Positions 1 to 6,318 of a stretch of DNA of 6,318 nt are shown here, piece after piece. Position 1 is the stretch's first letter; every line of letters starts with the position of its first letter. Made by a program: the position numbers and the translations under genes. Location: positions 1 to 6,318 of the forward strand of contig CAIYWM010000829.1 of NCBI GenBank assembly GCA_903929895.1. Reading direction: 5' to 3'. The notes under the pieces were generated by a model. That model saw only the letters and a list, made by a program, of their open reading frames with translations. It was not told the origin of the DNA and searched no databases. The stretch comes from an uncultured Alphaproteobacteria bacterium. GTDB lineage: Bacteria; Pseudomonadota; Alphaproteobacteria; Reyranellales; Reyranellaceae.

Positions 1-47
1 CCCACCCTTCGAGACGCGGTCCTGCGGACCGCTCCTCAGGGTGAGGT
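1..47. repeat. Palindromic dispersed repeat, copy A
   Basis: This 47-base element lies 44 bases beyond the stop codon of the phoX-like gene. It can fold on itself: CACCCT (3-8) pairs with AGGGTG (38-43), GAG (11-13) with CTC (35-37), and GCGGTCC (16-22) with GGACCGC (26-32) around a TGC loop. The last part, CCTCAGGGTGAGG (34-46), is also a small hairpin by itself. Two related copies lie at 3605-3649 and 3670-3716. The outer arms are conserved and the centre varies. Elements of this look are common between genes in alphaproteobacteria (recalled, not searched). A role as mRNA 3' end stabiliser or terminator is inference. The copy touches the window edge and may extend further left. Confidence 0.8.
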
Positions 48-57
48 CATGTTGGTT

Positions 58-81
58 GAGCGCCACTGGAGTGGCGCGCTC
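58..81 (-). terminator. Hairpin downstream of phoX-like gene, possible terminator
   Basis: GCGCCAC (60-66) pairs perfectly with GTGGCGC (71-77) around TGGA, and T67-A70 can add an eighth pair. Flanking GAGC and GCTC may extend it with a bulge. It begins about 14 bases after the stop codon of the minus-strand phosphatase gene, where a terminator is expected. There is no T-run after the stem on the minus strand, so it does not meet the classic intrinsic-terminator pattern. It could instead protect the 3' end of the mRNA or be a separate repeat. Confidence 0.4.
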
Positions 82-90
82 CAATGAACG

Positions 91-2025
91 CTAAGATCCG
101 ATAACGCCGCCGCCCTTCTTCGTGATGGCGATCACCGACGGTCGCGGCGGCATGCCGTCCTTGAAGTCGGGCCAGCGTGTCGACGGCTTCTCGAAGGTCG
201 ATCCGGAATCCTCGCCGGGATGCTGGATCGCGAGGAATACCGTGCCGTCGTCGGGCGTCAGGATCGGGCCGCAGACCTCCGCCCCGGTCGGCGCCTGGAA
301 GAAGCATCGCGTCAGGCCGCGGCCATAGCCCGCCGTATCGGCGCCATAGAGGCCGTCGGCGATACCCGCCGCCGTCGGCGCACCGTCGGTGGCGATCCAG
401 ATGCGCCCCTTGCTGTCGAAGGCGCAGTTGTCGACACAGGACAGCCAGCCATTCTCCGACGTCGCCCGGTGATAGCGCGCGCCCGGATCGATGCCGGGCT
501 TGCCGCCGACGATGAAGATCGACCACGCGCCCTCCGTCGAGGCGTGATCGCCATCCTTGGGCGTCACCTCGATGACATGACCGTGGGCATTGCGCGCCAT
601 GGGATTGGCCCGGTTGACCTGCTGCTCGGTGCGCTGCGTGTTGTTCGTGAGGAGGAGGTAGACCCGCCCGTTGACCGGATTGACCTCGACGTCCTCGGGA
701 CGATCCATCGGCGTGGCCTTCAGCAGATCGGCCGCCATGCGCGTGTAGATCAGGACGTCGGCCTGGTTGGCAAAGCCATTCTCCGCCGTCAGCGGGCCCT
801 GGCCATGGACCAGCGGCAACCACTCGACCTTGCCGTCGTCGTTGAAGCGCGCGACGTAGAGCGTGCCCTCGTCGAGCAGGTTCCTGTTGGCGGCGCGATC
901 GTTCCGGTTCCACGGCCTGGACGTGACGAACTTGTAGACATAGTCGAAGCGCTCGTCGTCGCCGCTGTAGAATACGACCCGGCCGTCCTTGGCGAGGGCG
1001 TAGGTACAGCCCTCGTGCTTGAAGCGGCCGAGCGCCGTGCGCTTGATCGGCGTGGCCGACGGGTCGTACGGGTCGATCTCGACGATCCAGCCGAAGCGAT
1101 TGGGCTCGTTCGGCTCCTTCTCGACGTTGAACCGGTCGACGTGCTGCGCCCAGGCGTACCAGGTTGCCTTCGACACGCCGTAGCGCTTGTAGGCCTTGGC
1201 GTCCGGCATCTTCTCCGCGTCGCCGCCGAAATAGCCGTTGAAGTTCTCTTCGGCCGTCAGCCAGGTGCCCCAGGGCGTGTCACCGCCGGCGCAGTTGTTC
1301 AACATGCCCAGCACCTTGGTGCCGGTTGGATCGGCCGAGGTCTTCAGCTTGTCGTGGCCGGCCGCAGGACCCGAGATCTGCATTGGTGTCGTTCCGGTGA
1401 TGCGCCGGGCGTACTTGCTGTCCGGCACCACCTTCCATCCGCCGCCCTCGCGGGCGATCTCGATCACCGAGCCACCGTGGGCCGCCATCTCGACCTCGAC
1501 CTGAGGCTTGGACGCCTTGAGATTGACGGCGCGACCCGAACCCAGGCCGGCGAACATGAGGCCGGGATTTGTATATTCATGGTTCACGACCATGAGGAAG
1601 CGGTCGTTCGCGGTGCTGCCGGCCGGCAGGGGATGCAGGCCGACGAAGTCGCAATTGTAGCCGAACTGCTTTTCCTGGGCAGCGGCCGTCAGGGTGGCCG
1701 GATCGAAGGCCGGCGCGCCGGCGACCACCGGGTCGCCCCAACGGATCAGGACCTGCGCCTCGTAGCCGTCGGGAACGTGGTGCGTCTTGTCGAGCCCGTG
1801 CGCGACTTCCTTGAAGGTGAGCGACGACGGGCCGGCCGCCTGGGCCAGCGCGGTGCTGCCCAGAAGTTCGCGACCGAGAGCGACGGCCGCCCCGGCTCCG
1901 ACCAGACCGCGCAAGGCTCCGCGCCGGCCGAGCCGTCGCTGGATCAGATCGCCGATCGTGGGTTCGGCACTGGGGTTTGATCCAATGTTCTCCGAATCGA
2001 CGGCATCGTTCTCGTAGTTGCCCAT
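91..2025 (-). CDS. phoX: PhoX family alkaline phosphatase, Tat-exported
   Basis: Predicted periplasmic or secreted phosphatase of the PhoX (DUF839, COG3211) family, which releases phosphate from organic phosphate esters using an iron and calcium cofactor. The 644-residue protein starts with a long polar stretch, then a twin-arginine signal (RRGALRG, residues 34-40), a hydrophobic segment (41-50) and a likely cleavage site near ALAQA (59-63). Family motifs follow in order: NHEYTNP (148-154), NNCAGG with Cys245 followed by TPWGTWLTAEEN (243-261), GRFKHEG (333-339), YSGDD (353-357), RPEDVEV (442-448), ATDG (545-548) and QHPGEDSGSTF (601-611). Cys245 and the nearby glutamates are probably the metal ligands, by analogy with characterised PhoX. 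Length is usual and the C-terminus looks complete. The start is well supported by AGGAGA (2031-2036), five bases upstream of the ATG. It is divergent from the phytase-like gene. Exact substrate is unknown; some relatives are annotated only as DUF839 proteins. Confidence 0.93.
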   Translation of the reverse strand: MGNYENDAVDSENIGSNPSAEPTIGDLIQRRLGRRGALRGLVGAGAAVALGRELLGSTALAQAAGPSSLTFKEVAHGLDKTHHVPDGYEAQVLIRWGDPVVAGAPAFDPATLTAAAQEKQFGYNCDFVGLHPLPAGSTANDRFLMVVNHEYTNPGLMFAGLGSGRAVNLKASKPQVEVEMAAHGGSVIEIAREGGGWKVVPDSKYARRITGTTPMQISGPAAGHDKLKTSADPTGTKVLGMLNNCAGGDTPWGTWLTAEENFNGYFGGDAEKMPDAKAYKRYGVSKATWYAWAQHVDRFNVEKEPNEPNRFGWIVEIDPYDPSATPIKRTALGRFKHEGCTYALAKDGRVVFYSGDDERFDYVYKFVTSRPWNRNDRAANRNLLDEGTLYVARFNDDGKVEWLPLVHGQGPLTAENGFANQADVLIYTRMAADLLKATPMDRPEDVEVNPVNGRVYLLLTNNTQRTEQQVNRANPMARNAHGHVIEVTPKDGDHASTEGAWSIFIVGGKPGIDPGARYHRATSENGWLSCVDNCAFDSKGRIWIATDGAPTAAGIADGLYGADTAGYGRGLTRCFFQAPTGAEVCGPILTPDDGTVFLAIQHPGEDSGSTFEKPSTRWPDFKDGMPPRPSVIAITKKGGGVIGS

Positions 2026-2184
2026 CCCAATCTCCTGATCTTTGGGACCGCCATACCCCGCACAGGCGATAGCATCACTGCGATTTCATGTCCCTTTTGT
2101 TGCAGTCCGATCCACAGAGCACGTCAGCAAACCGTAGCGCGATGCCTGTAGCAGGCGTGGGTCACACCTCATGAAGAGACCCAT
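2026..2184. promoter_or_regulatory. Divergent intergenic promoter region
   Basis: These 159 bases separate the start codons of two divergently transcribed genes, so promoters for both must lie here or inside the genes. The phoX-like gene has a strong ribosome site, AGGAGA on the minus strand at 2031-2036. The phytase-like gene has only a weak purine stretch (GAAGAGA, 2173-2179). I could not find a convincing -35/-10 pair on either strand, nor a pair of CTGTCAT-like repeats that would mark a Pho box. A short inverted repeat, GCCTG-TAG-CAGGC, lies at 2144-2156. Confidence 0.6.
2144..2156. promoter_or_regulatory. Short inverted repeat, possible operator or leader hairpin
   Basis: GCCTG and CAGGC flank a TAG spacer, 28 bases before the ATG of the plus-strand gene. 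It could be a small regulator site or a hairpin in the leader RNA. At five base pairs per arm it could also occur by chance in GC-rich DNA. Confidence 0.2.
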
Positions 2185-3555
2185 ATGAAAACCCATCTGC
2201 TGCTTGCGGCCTCCGCCACCGCCCTTCTTCTCGCGGCCTTCCCCGCCTCCGCCCAGACCAAGTATCCGGCCACCCTGGAAGGCCATGCGGTCCTGCCGGC
2301 GATGACCCTCGTCCCAGCCCCCGCCGATGCGCCGCAGGACCTGCAGATCTCCGGCCGCTATGCCGGCCCCGCCGGCCAGCGGATCGATGCACCGGAAAGC
2401 GTGCCGGGCATGTCGGCGCTCTCGGACAAGGCGGCGCCGCGTCCCACCGGGCTCAGCCTCCCGTTCAAGGGGCAGCCGGTCCAGGGCTTCTCGGGCATCC
2501 GCAAGCTGCCGGACGGCTCCTATCTCACGATCAGCGACAACGGCTTCGGCAGCAAGGCGAACTCGCCCGACGCCATGCTGATGTTCCACATCGTCAAGCC
2601 GGACTGGAAGACCGGCGCGGTCGAGCGCGTGTCGACCGGCTTCCTGCACGATCCCGACCGCAAGGTGCCGTTCCGCGTCGTCAACGAGAATACGCCGAAG
2701 CGCTACCTGACCGGCGGCGACTTCGATCTCGAATCGGTGCAGCCGATCGGCGATTTCCTGTACTTCGGCGAGGAGTTCGGACCGTACCTGATCAAGACCG
2801 ACAAGAGCGGCAAGGTCCTGCAGATCTTCGAGACCAAGGTCGACGGCAAGCTCGTGCGCTCGCCCGATCATCCGGCGCTCACGATGCCGGCGGTGCCCGG
2901 GCCGGTGAAGTTCGAGGTCCGGCGCAGCAAGGGCTTCGAGGGCATGGCGGCCTCGCCCGACGGCAAGTTCCTCTATCCGCTGCTCGAAGGCCCGCTGCTG
3001 ACCGAGTCGGGCGAACCCGAGGCCAAGGACGGCAAGCGCTTCCTGCGTATCCTCGAATTCGACGTGGCCAAGGGCGAGTACACCGGCAAGAGCTTCAAGT
3101 ACACGCTCGAGGCGCCGGCCAATGCCATCGGCGACTTCAACATGATCGACGCCGGCACCGGCCTGATCATCGAGCGTGACGACACCGAGGGCGACGCCGC
3201 CCAGGCGTGCAAGGACGGCGCGATGAAGGCCGACTGCTTCAACGTGCCGGCCAAGTTCAAGCGCATCTACAAGATCGACCTCGGCCAGGCCGATGCGGAT
3301 GGCTTCGTGAAGAAGGTCGGCTACATCGACCTGATGGACATCCAGGACCCGAACAAGGTCGCGCGCGCGGGCGCCAAGGACGGCAAGCTCACCTTCCCGT
3401 TCTTCACCATCGAGAATGTCGAGGTGGTCGATGCCGACCACATCATCGTCGGCAACGACAACAACCTGCCGTTCTCGTCGGGCCGCGCGCTGGGCAAGTC
3501 CGACGACAACGAGCTGATCCTCCTGAAGGTCACCGACCTCCTGAAGGCGAAGTAG
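2185..3555 (+). CDS. Secreted phytase-like esterase family protein (PF13449 type)
   Basis: Predicted exported beta-propeller protein of the 'esterase-like activity of phytase' family, 456 residues. A Sec signal peptide is clear: MKTH, a hydrophobic core (about residues 5-19), and an ASA-Q cleavage site after residue 23. The mature part contains features I associate with this family: FSGI (102-105), SDNGFG (117-122), GGDFDLESV (177-185), FGEEFGP (194-200), GFEGMAASPDG (250-260), ERDDTEGD (330-337) and, near the end, IENVEVVD (409-416) and VGNDNNLPF (422-430). Many acidic residues in these loops suggest metal binding, perhaps calcium. Cys342 and Cys351 could form a disulfide. The ATG follows a weak GAAGAGA ribosome site and directly begins the signal peptide, so the start is well supported. 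Family members are often only predicted enzymes; phosphatase, phytase or esterase activity is possible but not shown by the sequence. Its divergent phosphatase neighbour favours a role in organic phosphate use. Confidence 0.85.
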   Translation: MKTHLLLAASATALLLAAFPASAQTKYPATLEGHAVLPAMTLVPAPADAPQDLQISGRYAGPAGQRIDAPESVPGMSALSDKAAPRPTGLSLPFKGQPVQGFSGIRKLPDGSYLTISDNGFGSKANSPDAMLMFHIVKPDWKTGAVERVSTGFLHDPDRKVPFRVVNENTPKRYLTGGDFDLESVQPIGDFLYFGEEFGPYLIKTDKSGKVLQIFETKVDGKLVRSPDHPALTMPAVPGPVKFEVRRSKGFEGMAASPDGKFLYPLLEGPLLTESGEPEAKDGKRFLRILEFDVAKGEYTGKSFKYTLEAPANAIGDFNMIDAGTGLIIERDDTEGDAAQACKDGAMKADCFNVPAKFKRIYKIDLGQADADGFVKKVGYIDLMDIQDPNKVARAGAKDGKLTFPFFTIENVEVVDADHIIVGNDNNLPFSSGRALGKSDDNELILLKVTDLLKAK

Positions 3556-3575
3556 TCCGGAGTCTTTCGGGTCGG

Positions 3576-3592
3576 GATTGACTCAGTCGATC
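3576..3592 (+). terminator. Small hairpin after phytase-like gene, possible terminator
   Basis: GATTGAC (3576-3582) pairs with GTCGATC (3586-3592) with one T-G wobble and a three-base loop. It begins 21 bases after the stop codon. CACCCC rather than a T-run follows, so intrinsic termination is doubtful. It may work together with the repeat pair just downstream. Confidence 0.35.
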
Positions 3593-3604
3593 ACCCCAAC
3601 ACCG

Positions 3605-3649
3605 ACCTCACCCTGAGGAGCGAACGCAGTGAGCGTCTCGAAGGGTGGG
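3605..3649. repeat. Palindromic dispersed repeat, copy B (inverted)
   Basis: This copy runs in the opposite direction to copies A and C: CCTCACCCTGAGGAGCG at the left and CGTCTCGAAGGGTGGG at the right. The outer arms CACCCT and AGGGTG are self-complementary. The centre pairs less well than in the other copies, with only a short ACGC/GCGT stem (3624-3627 with 3633-3636). It lies 49 bases after the stop of the phytase-like gene. Confidence 0.85.
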
Positions 3650-3669
3650 CACGAGCACCGCGTCCGTTG

Positions 3670-3716
3670 CCCATCCTTCGAGACACCGCGCTTCGCGCGG
3701 CTCCTCAGGATGAGGT
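3670..3716. repeat. Palindromic dispersed repeat, copy C
   Basis: Same orientation as copy A, with outer arms CATCCT (3672-3677) and AGGATG (3707-3712) and a centre of CCGCGC-TTC-GCGCGG (3686-3700). It lies 28 bases after the stop of tctA. Copies B and C face each other across a 20-base spacer (3650-3669), so the pair can form one long stem of more than 40 positions as well as two separate hairpins. Being between convergent genes, the pair may act as a two-way transcription barrier (inference). Confidence 0.85.
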
Positions 3717-3744
3717 GAATGGTTCGAAGCGAGACGGAAAGACT

Positions 3745-5253
3745 CTAGTCGGTCGCGTCGAGCGCCACCTTCTCGCGCTTCTTGCGAAGCGCGGGAAGGA
3801 GTGGCGCGATCAGCAGGGCGGCGGCGATCAACAGACAGACCAGCGAGATCGGCCGGACCACGAAGATGTCGAAGGTCCCCTCGCTCAGGATCAACGACTT
3901 CCGCAGATTGTTCTCGAGCATCGGCCCGAGCACGAATGCCAGGACCAGCGGCGCCGCCTCGTAGCCGAACTTGCGCATCAGGTAGCCCAGCACGCCGGTC
4001 CCGATCATGACGAAGACGTCGAACACCGCATTGCCGGACGCGAACACGCCGACGATGCAGAACATCAGGATCAGCGGGAACAGGATCTTGTAGGGCGCCT
4101 TCAGGACCTGCACCCACATGCCGATCAGCGGCATGTTGAGGACCAGCAGCATGATGTTGCCGACATACATGCTGGCGACGATTCCCCAGAAGATCTTGGG
4201 GTTCTGGCTCATCATCAGCGGCCCGGGCTGCAGGCCGTGGATGACGAAGGCGCCCAGCAGCAGGGCCATCACCACGTTGGGCGGGATGCCCAGCGTCATC
4301 AGCGGGATGAAGGCGCCACCGGCGGCGGCGTTGTTGGCCGACTCCGGCCCCGCCACACCCTCGATGGCGCCCTTGCCGAAGCGCTCGGGCGTGCGCGACA
4401 GCTTCTTCTCGATCGCGTAGGACGCGAAGGACGAGATCACCGCACCGCCGCCCGGCAGAATGCCCAGCAGGAAACCCAGCACCGTGCCGCGCGCCACCGG
4501 GCCGGCACTCGCCTTCAGATCCTCCTTCGAGGGCCACAGGCTGCCGATGCGCGACTGGACGATGTCGCGGCGGATCTGCTGCTCGATGTTGGTCAGGATC
4601 TCGGCGACGCCGAACAGGCCCATCACCACCGGGATGAGGCCGATCCCGTCGACCAGTTCCAGGCGATCGAAGGTGAGCCGCGGCATGGCGTTGATCTGGT
4701 CGAGGCCGATCAGGCCGATCACCACGCCGACCGCCGCCATCAACAGCGCCTTCGCCATCGAGCCCTGCGTCAGGAAGCTCAGGATCGAGAGGCCCAGCAC
4801 CATCAGGCTGAAATACTCGGGCGGGCCGAACGCCACCGCCACTCTGGACAGCGCCGGCGCCACCAGCATCAGGGCGACGATAGAGAACGTCCCGGCGACG
4901 AAAGAGCCCAGCGCCGCGATGCCGAGCGCAGGGCCGGCGCGCCCGCGCTTGGCCATCTCGTGGCCATCGATGCAGGTCACGACCGAGGCGGCTTCGCCCG
5001 GGATGTTGACCAGCACGGCCGTCGTCGAGCCGCCGTACATCGAGCCGTAGTAGATGCCCGCCATCATGATGATGCCGGATTCCGGCGTGCCCGAGAGCGT
5101 GACGGGCAGCAGCAGCGACATGGCCGAGACCGGGCCGATGCCCGGCAACACGCCGACCAGCGTGCCGATGAACACGCCGATGAAGCAGTAGAGCAGGTTG
5201 ATCGGATCCAGGGCGACCAGAAAGCCCTGGCCGAGGCCGGCGATGACGTCCAT
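3745..5253 (-). CDS. tctA: Tripartite tricarboxylate transporter large permease, TctA family
   Basis: The large membrane subunit of a TTT transporter, which carries a carboxylate handed over by the periplasmic receptor, normally driven by the sodium or proton gradient. The 502-residue length is typical. The family's two-fold internal repeat is visible: GVLPGIGP (34-41) in the first half matches GILPGGGA (264-271) in the second. YYGSMYGGSTTAVLVNIPGE (68-87) corresponds to the conserved region around GPESANNAAAGGAF (302-315) and MTLGIPP (319-325). GPMLENNLRKSL (443-454) is another conserved block. Many hydrophobic segments span the protein, and it ends with a basic cytoplasmic tail (RKKREK). 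The ATG lies 12 bases beyond the tctB stop, with AGGCGA as a modest ribosome site in that gap. It is the last gene of the tctC-tctB-tctA operon. The substrate cannot be read from the sequence; citrate and other di- or tricarboxylates are known for the family. Confidence 0.95.
   Translation of the reverse strand: MDVIAGLGQGFLVALDPINLLYCFIGVFIGTLVGVLPGIGPVSAMSLLLPVTLSGTPESGIIMMAGIYYGSMYGGSTTAVLVNIPGEAASVVTCIDGHEMAKRGRAGPALGIAALGSFVAGTFSIVALMLVAPALSRVAVAFGPPEYFSLMVLGLSILSFLTQGSMAKALLMAAVGVVIGLIGLDQINAMPRLTFDRLELVDGIGLIPVVMGLFGVAEILTNIEQQIRRDIVQSRIGSLWPSKEDLKASAGPVARGTVLGFLLGILPGGGAVISSFASYAIEKKLSRTPERFGKGAIEGVAGPESANNAAAGGAFIPLMTLGIPPNVVMALLLGAFVIHGLQPGPLMMSQNPKIFWGIVASMYVGNIMLLVLNMPLIGMWVQVLKAPYKILFPLILMFCIVGVFASGNAVFDVFVMIGTGVLGYLMRKFGYEAAPLVLAFVLGPMLENNLRKSLILSEGTFDIFVVRPISLVCLLIAAALLIAPLLPALRKKREKVALDATD
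3768..3799 (-). other. Strong hairpin inside the 3' end of tctA
   Basis: Bases 3768-3781 pair with 3786-3799 around a four-base TTGC loop: 14 positions with only one mismatch (T-G on the plus strand, A-C in the tctA mRNA). It covers the codons for the basic tail (PALRKKREK), ending about 20 bases before the stop codon. No T-run follows. It may slow RNA decay or help termination, or simply follow from the codons used for the KKR tail. Confidence 0.45.
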
Positions 5254-5265
5254 TTCAGTCGCCTG

Positions 5266-5739
5266 TCAAAACGGGATGAAGTCTTCGATCCATGTGCCCT
5301 TGGGCAACTGGACGAGGAGCATCTTCTCGAGCACGTACCAGACCCCGACGGCGGCGATCAGCGAAACCGGAATCGAGATCGTGGGCCGCACCGGATCGAC
5401 CACGGTCATCAGGAAGAGCAGCAAAGCGAGGCTGCAGATCACGAAACCCAGTCGCTCGAACATGAATCCGAAGGCGATCAGCGCGAGGACGACCAGCAGC
5501 ACGTTGCGCCATCGGGCGCCCCGCCAGAGATCGCCCAGCAGGGGCCCCTCGCCGCGCAGGCCCCCGATCGCGATGGAGGTGGCGAAGGCCACGATGATGA
5601 GGCCCAGCCAGAAGAACACGAACCCCGAGCCCGGTTCGCGCAGCGTCCCGAGCTCGAGAAGCCAGCCCTGCCAGGCGACGAAGGCGCCGACGGCCAGCCA
5701 GAAGAGTCCGCCCCAGAACTCGGCGCGTCGCAGCATCAT
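5266..5739 (-). CDS. tctB: Tripartite tricarboxylate transporter small membrane subunit, TctB family
   Basis: The small, poorly conserved membrane subunit of the TTT transporter; in the family it is needed for transport and has about four membrane helices. The 157-residue protein has hydrophobic segments at about residues 8-27, 40-60, 79-94, 97-114 and 121-139, and the family-like features REPGSGF (34-40) and a C-terminal VQLPKG (143-148). Identification rests on size, hydrophobicity and its place between tctC and tctA. The start codon overlaps the tctC stop by one base (TGATG), which suggests coupled translation. A second ATG follows at once, so the protein may start one residue later. A weak AAGAAG ribosome site lies in the end of tctC. 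Confidence 0.9.
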   Translation of the reverse strand: MMLRRAEFWGGLFWLAVGAFVAWQGWLLELGTLREPGSGFVFFWLGLIIVAFATSIAIGGLRGEGPLLGDLWRGARWRNVLLVVLALIAFGFMFERLGFVICSLALLLFLMTVVDPVRPTISIPVSLIAAVGVWYVLEKMLLVQLPKGTWIEDFIPF

Positions 5740-6318
5740 CAGTTCTTCTTGGCGAGCCCGAGCTGGTCGACCACCTCGCGCTGCTCGTCAAACTGCTGCT
5801 TGGCGAACTTGGCGTAGTCCGCCGAGTTCATGTAGCGCTTCGGATAGTCGTACTTGGCCATCAGCTCGACGACCTTGGGATCGTCGAGGGCAGCCTTGAA
5901 GGCATCGTGGAGTTTCTGCACCACCGCCGGGTCCATGCCCTTGGGACCCGCGAGTCCGAACGGGGAATCGAGGATGAGGCCGAAGCCCAGCTCGTTCAGC
6001 GTCGGCACGTCGGGCCAGCGGGGGTTGCGCTTCTCCGTCCAGATGCAGAGCAGGCGGAACTTGCCGGCATCCACCAGGGGCGCCCAGCCGGTGGCATCGG
6101 CGTCGGCCATGACATGGCCGCCCTCCAGCGCCGCCCAGCCTTCGGGGCCGCCCTTGAACGGCACATGGGTGAACTTCACCCCGGCCTTCTGGGCGATCTG
6201 CTCCATGCCGATGTGCAGAGACGTCCCGGCGCCCGGCGTGGCGTAGGTGAACTTGCCGGGATTGGCCTTGGCGAACTCGATCACGTCCTTGAAGGTCTTG
6301 AACTGCGAATCGGCGCGG
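5739..6318 (-). CDS. tctC: Tripartite tricarboxylate receptor protein, TctC/Bug family (5' end missing)
   Basis: Periplasmic solute-binding subunit that captures the carboxylate and delivers it to TctAB. Only the C-terminal 192 residues are in the window; the frame stays open through its right edge, so the GTG at 6284 is an internal valine codon, not the start. The visible part carries typical Bug-family features: the FAKANPGKFTYATPGAGTS segment, then THVPFKGG, DADATGWAPLVDAGKFRLL, WPDVPTLNELGF and FGLAGPKGMDP. A full member has roughly 320 residues, so about 40 percent, including the signal peptide, is outside. It is the first of the three operon genes seen here. The family has undergone large expansion in some proteobacteria and its ligands are diverse, so the substrate is not assigned. 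Confidence 0.95.
   Translation of the reverse strand, partial: RADSQFKTFKDVIEFAKANPGKFTYATPGAGTSLHIGMEQIAQKAGVKFTHVPFKGGPEGWAALEGGHVMADADATGWAPLVDAGKFRLLCIWTEKRNPRWPDVPTLNELGFGLILDSPFGLAGPKGMDPAVVQKLHDAFKAALDDPKVVELMAKYDYPKRYMNSADYAKFAKQQFDEQREVVDQLGLAKKN

Noticed and set aside
220..1980. Long plus-strand open frame (586 codons) opposite the phoX-like gene
   Set aside because: It mirrors a gene with clear family motifs, signal peptide and ribosome site. The product is rich in Arg, Ala, Val and Asp with no recognisable domain, as expected from antisense reading of GC-rich codons.
2086..3441. Minus-strand open frame of 451 codons opposite the phytase-like gene
   Set aside because: It would cover the divergent promoter region and lacks any domain, while the plus-strand frame has a full signal peptide and family motifs.
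3605..3716. CRISPR-like or insertion-sequence ends
   Set aside because: There are only two inverted copies here, with no regular spacing, no transposase and no target-site duplication, and a similar copy stands alone at 1-47. A dispersed palindromic repeat fits better.
3608..4537. Minus-strand frame ending in a peptide like HPEEPREARCLEGW
   Set aside because: That tail is the translation of the dispersed repeat, a familiar artefact in alphaproteobacterial annotations, and the rest is an out-of-frame shadow of tctA.
3667..5817. Plus-strand open frame of 716 codons across tctA and tctB
   Set aside because: It crosses two real genes and their junction in antisense. The predicted product is a low-complexity mix of Asp, His, Gln and Arg, and its start lies next to repeat copy C.
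6282..6284. GTG as a start codon of a short 181-residue TctC
   Set aside because: The reading frame continues upstream to the window edge with sequence that fits the family (SQFKTFKDVIEFAKANPGKF), so the GTG is an internal valine codon.

Overview
The window looks like a piece of chromosome from a high-GC alphaproteobacterium. The best clue is a palindromic repeat with arms reading CCTCAYCCTGAGGAG and TCTCGAAGGRTGGG, a type I associate with Hyphomicrobiales and relatives such as Bradyrhizobium, Rhodopseudomonas and Reyranella. The strong G/C third-position bias and a tripartite tricarboxylate (TTT) transporter fit that group. The genus assignment is inference from memory.

Layout: (1) 1-90 is the 3' flank of the first gene, with one repeat copy and a compact hairpin. 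(2) 91-2025, minus strand, encodes a Tat-exported PhoX-type alkaline phosphatase. (3) 2026-2184 is a divergent promoter region. (4) 2185-3555, plus strand, encodes a secreted protein of the phytase-like esterase (PF13449 type) family. (5) 3556-3744 separates convergent genes and holds a small hairpin plus two repeat copies in opposite orientation. (6) 3745-6318, minus strand, is a TTT transporter operon transcribed tctC (5' end outside the window), tctB, tctA.

The two genes leaving the divergent region both encode exported proteins of families linked to phosphate-ester metabolism. They may act together in scavenging organic phosphate in the periplasm, although no clear Pho box is visible between them. 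The tct operon is a separate unit for sodium-driven uptake of a carboxylate: a periplasmic receptor, a small membrane subunit and a large permease.

I see no mobile element, CRISPR array, RNA gene or obvious new defence or biosynthetic system. The most interesting signal is the repeat family. Its three copies all sit at gene 3' ends, and base changes in one arm are matched in the other, which points to selection on the folded structure. A 14-bp hairpin inside the end of tctA also deserves a look.
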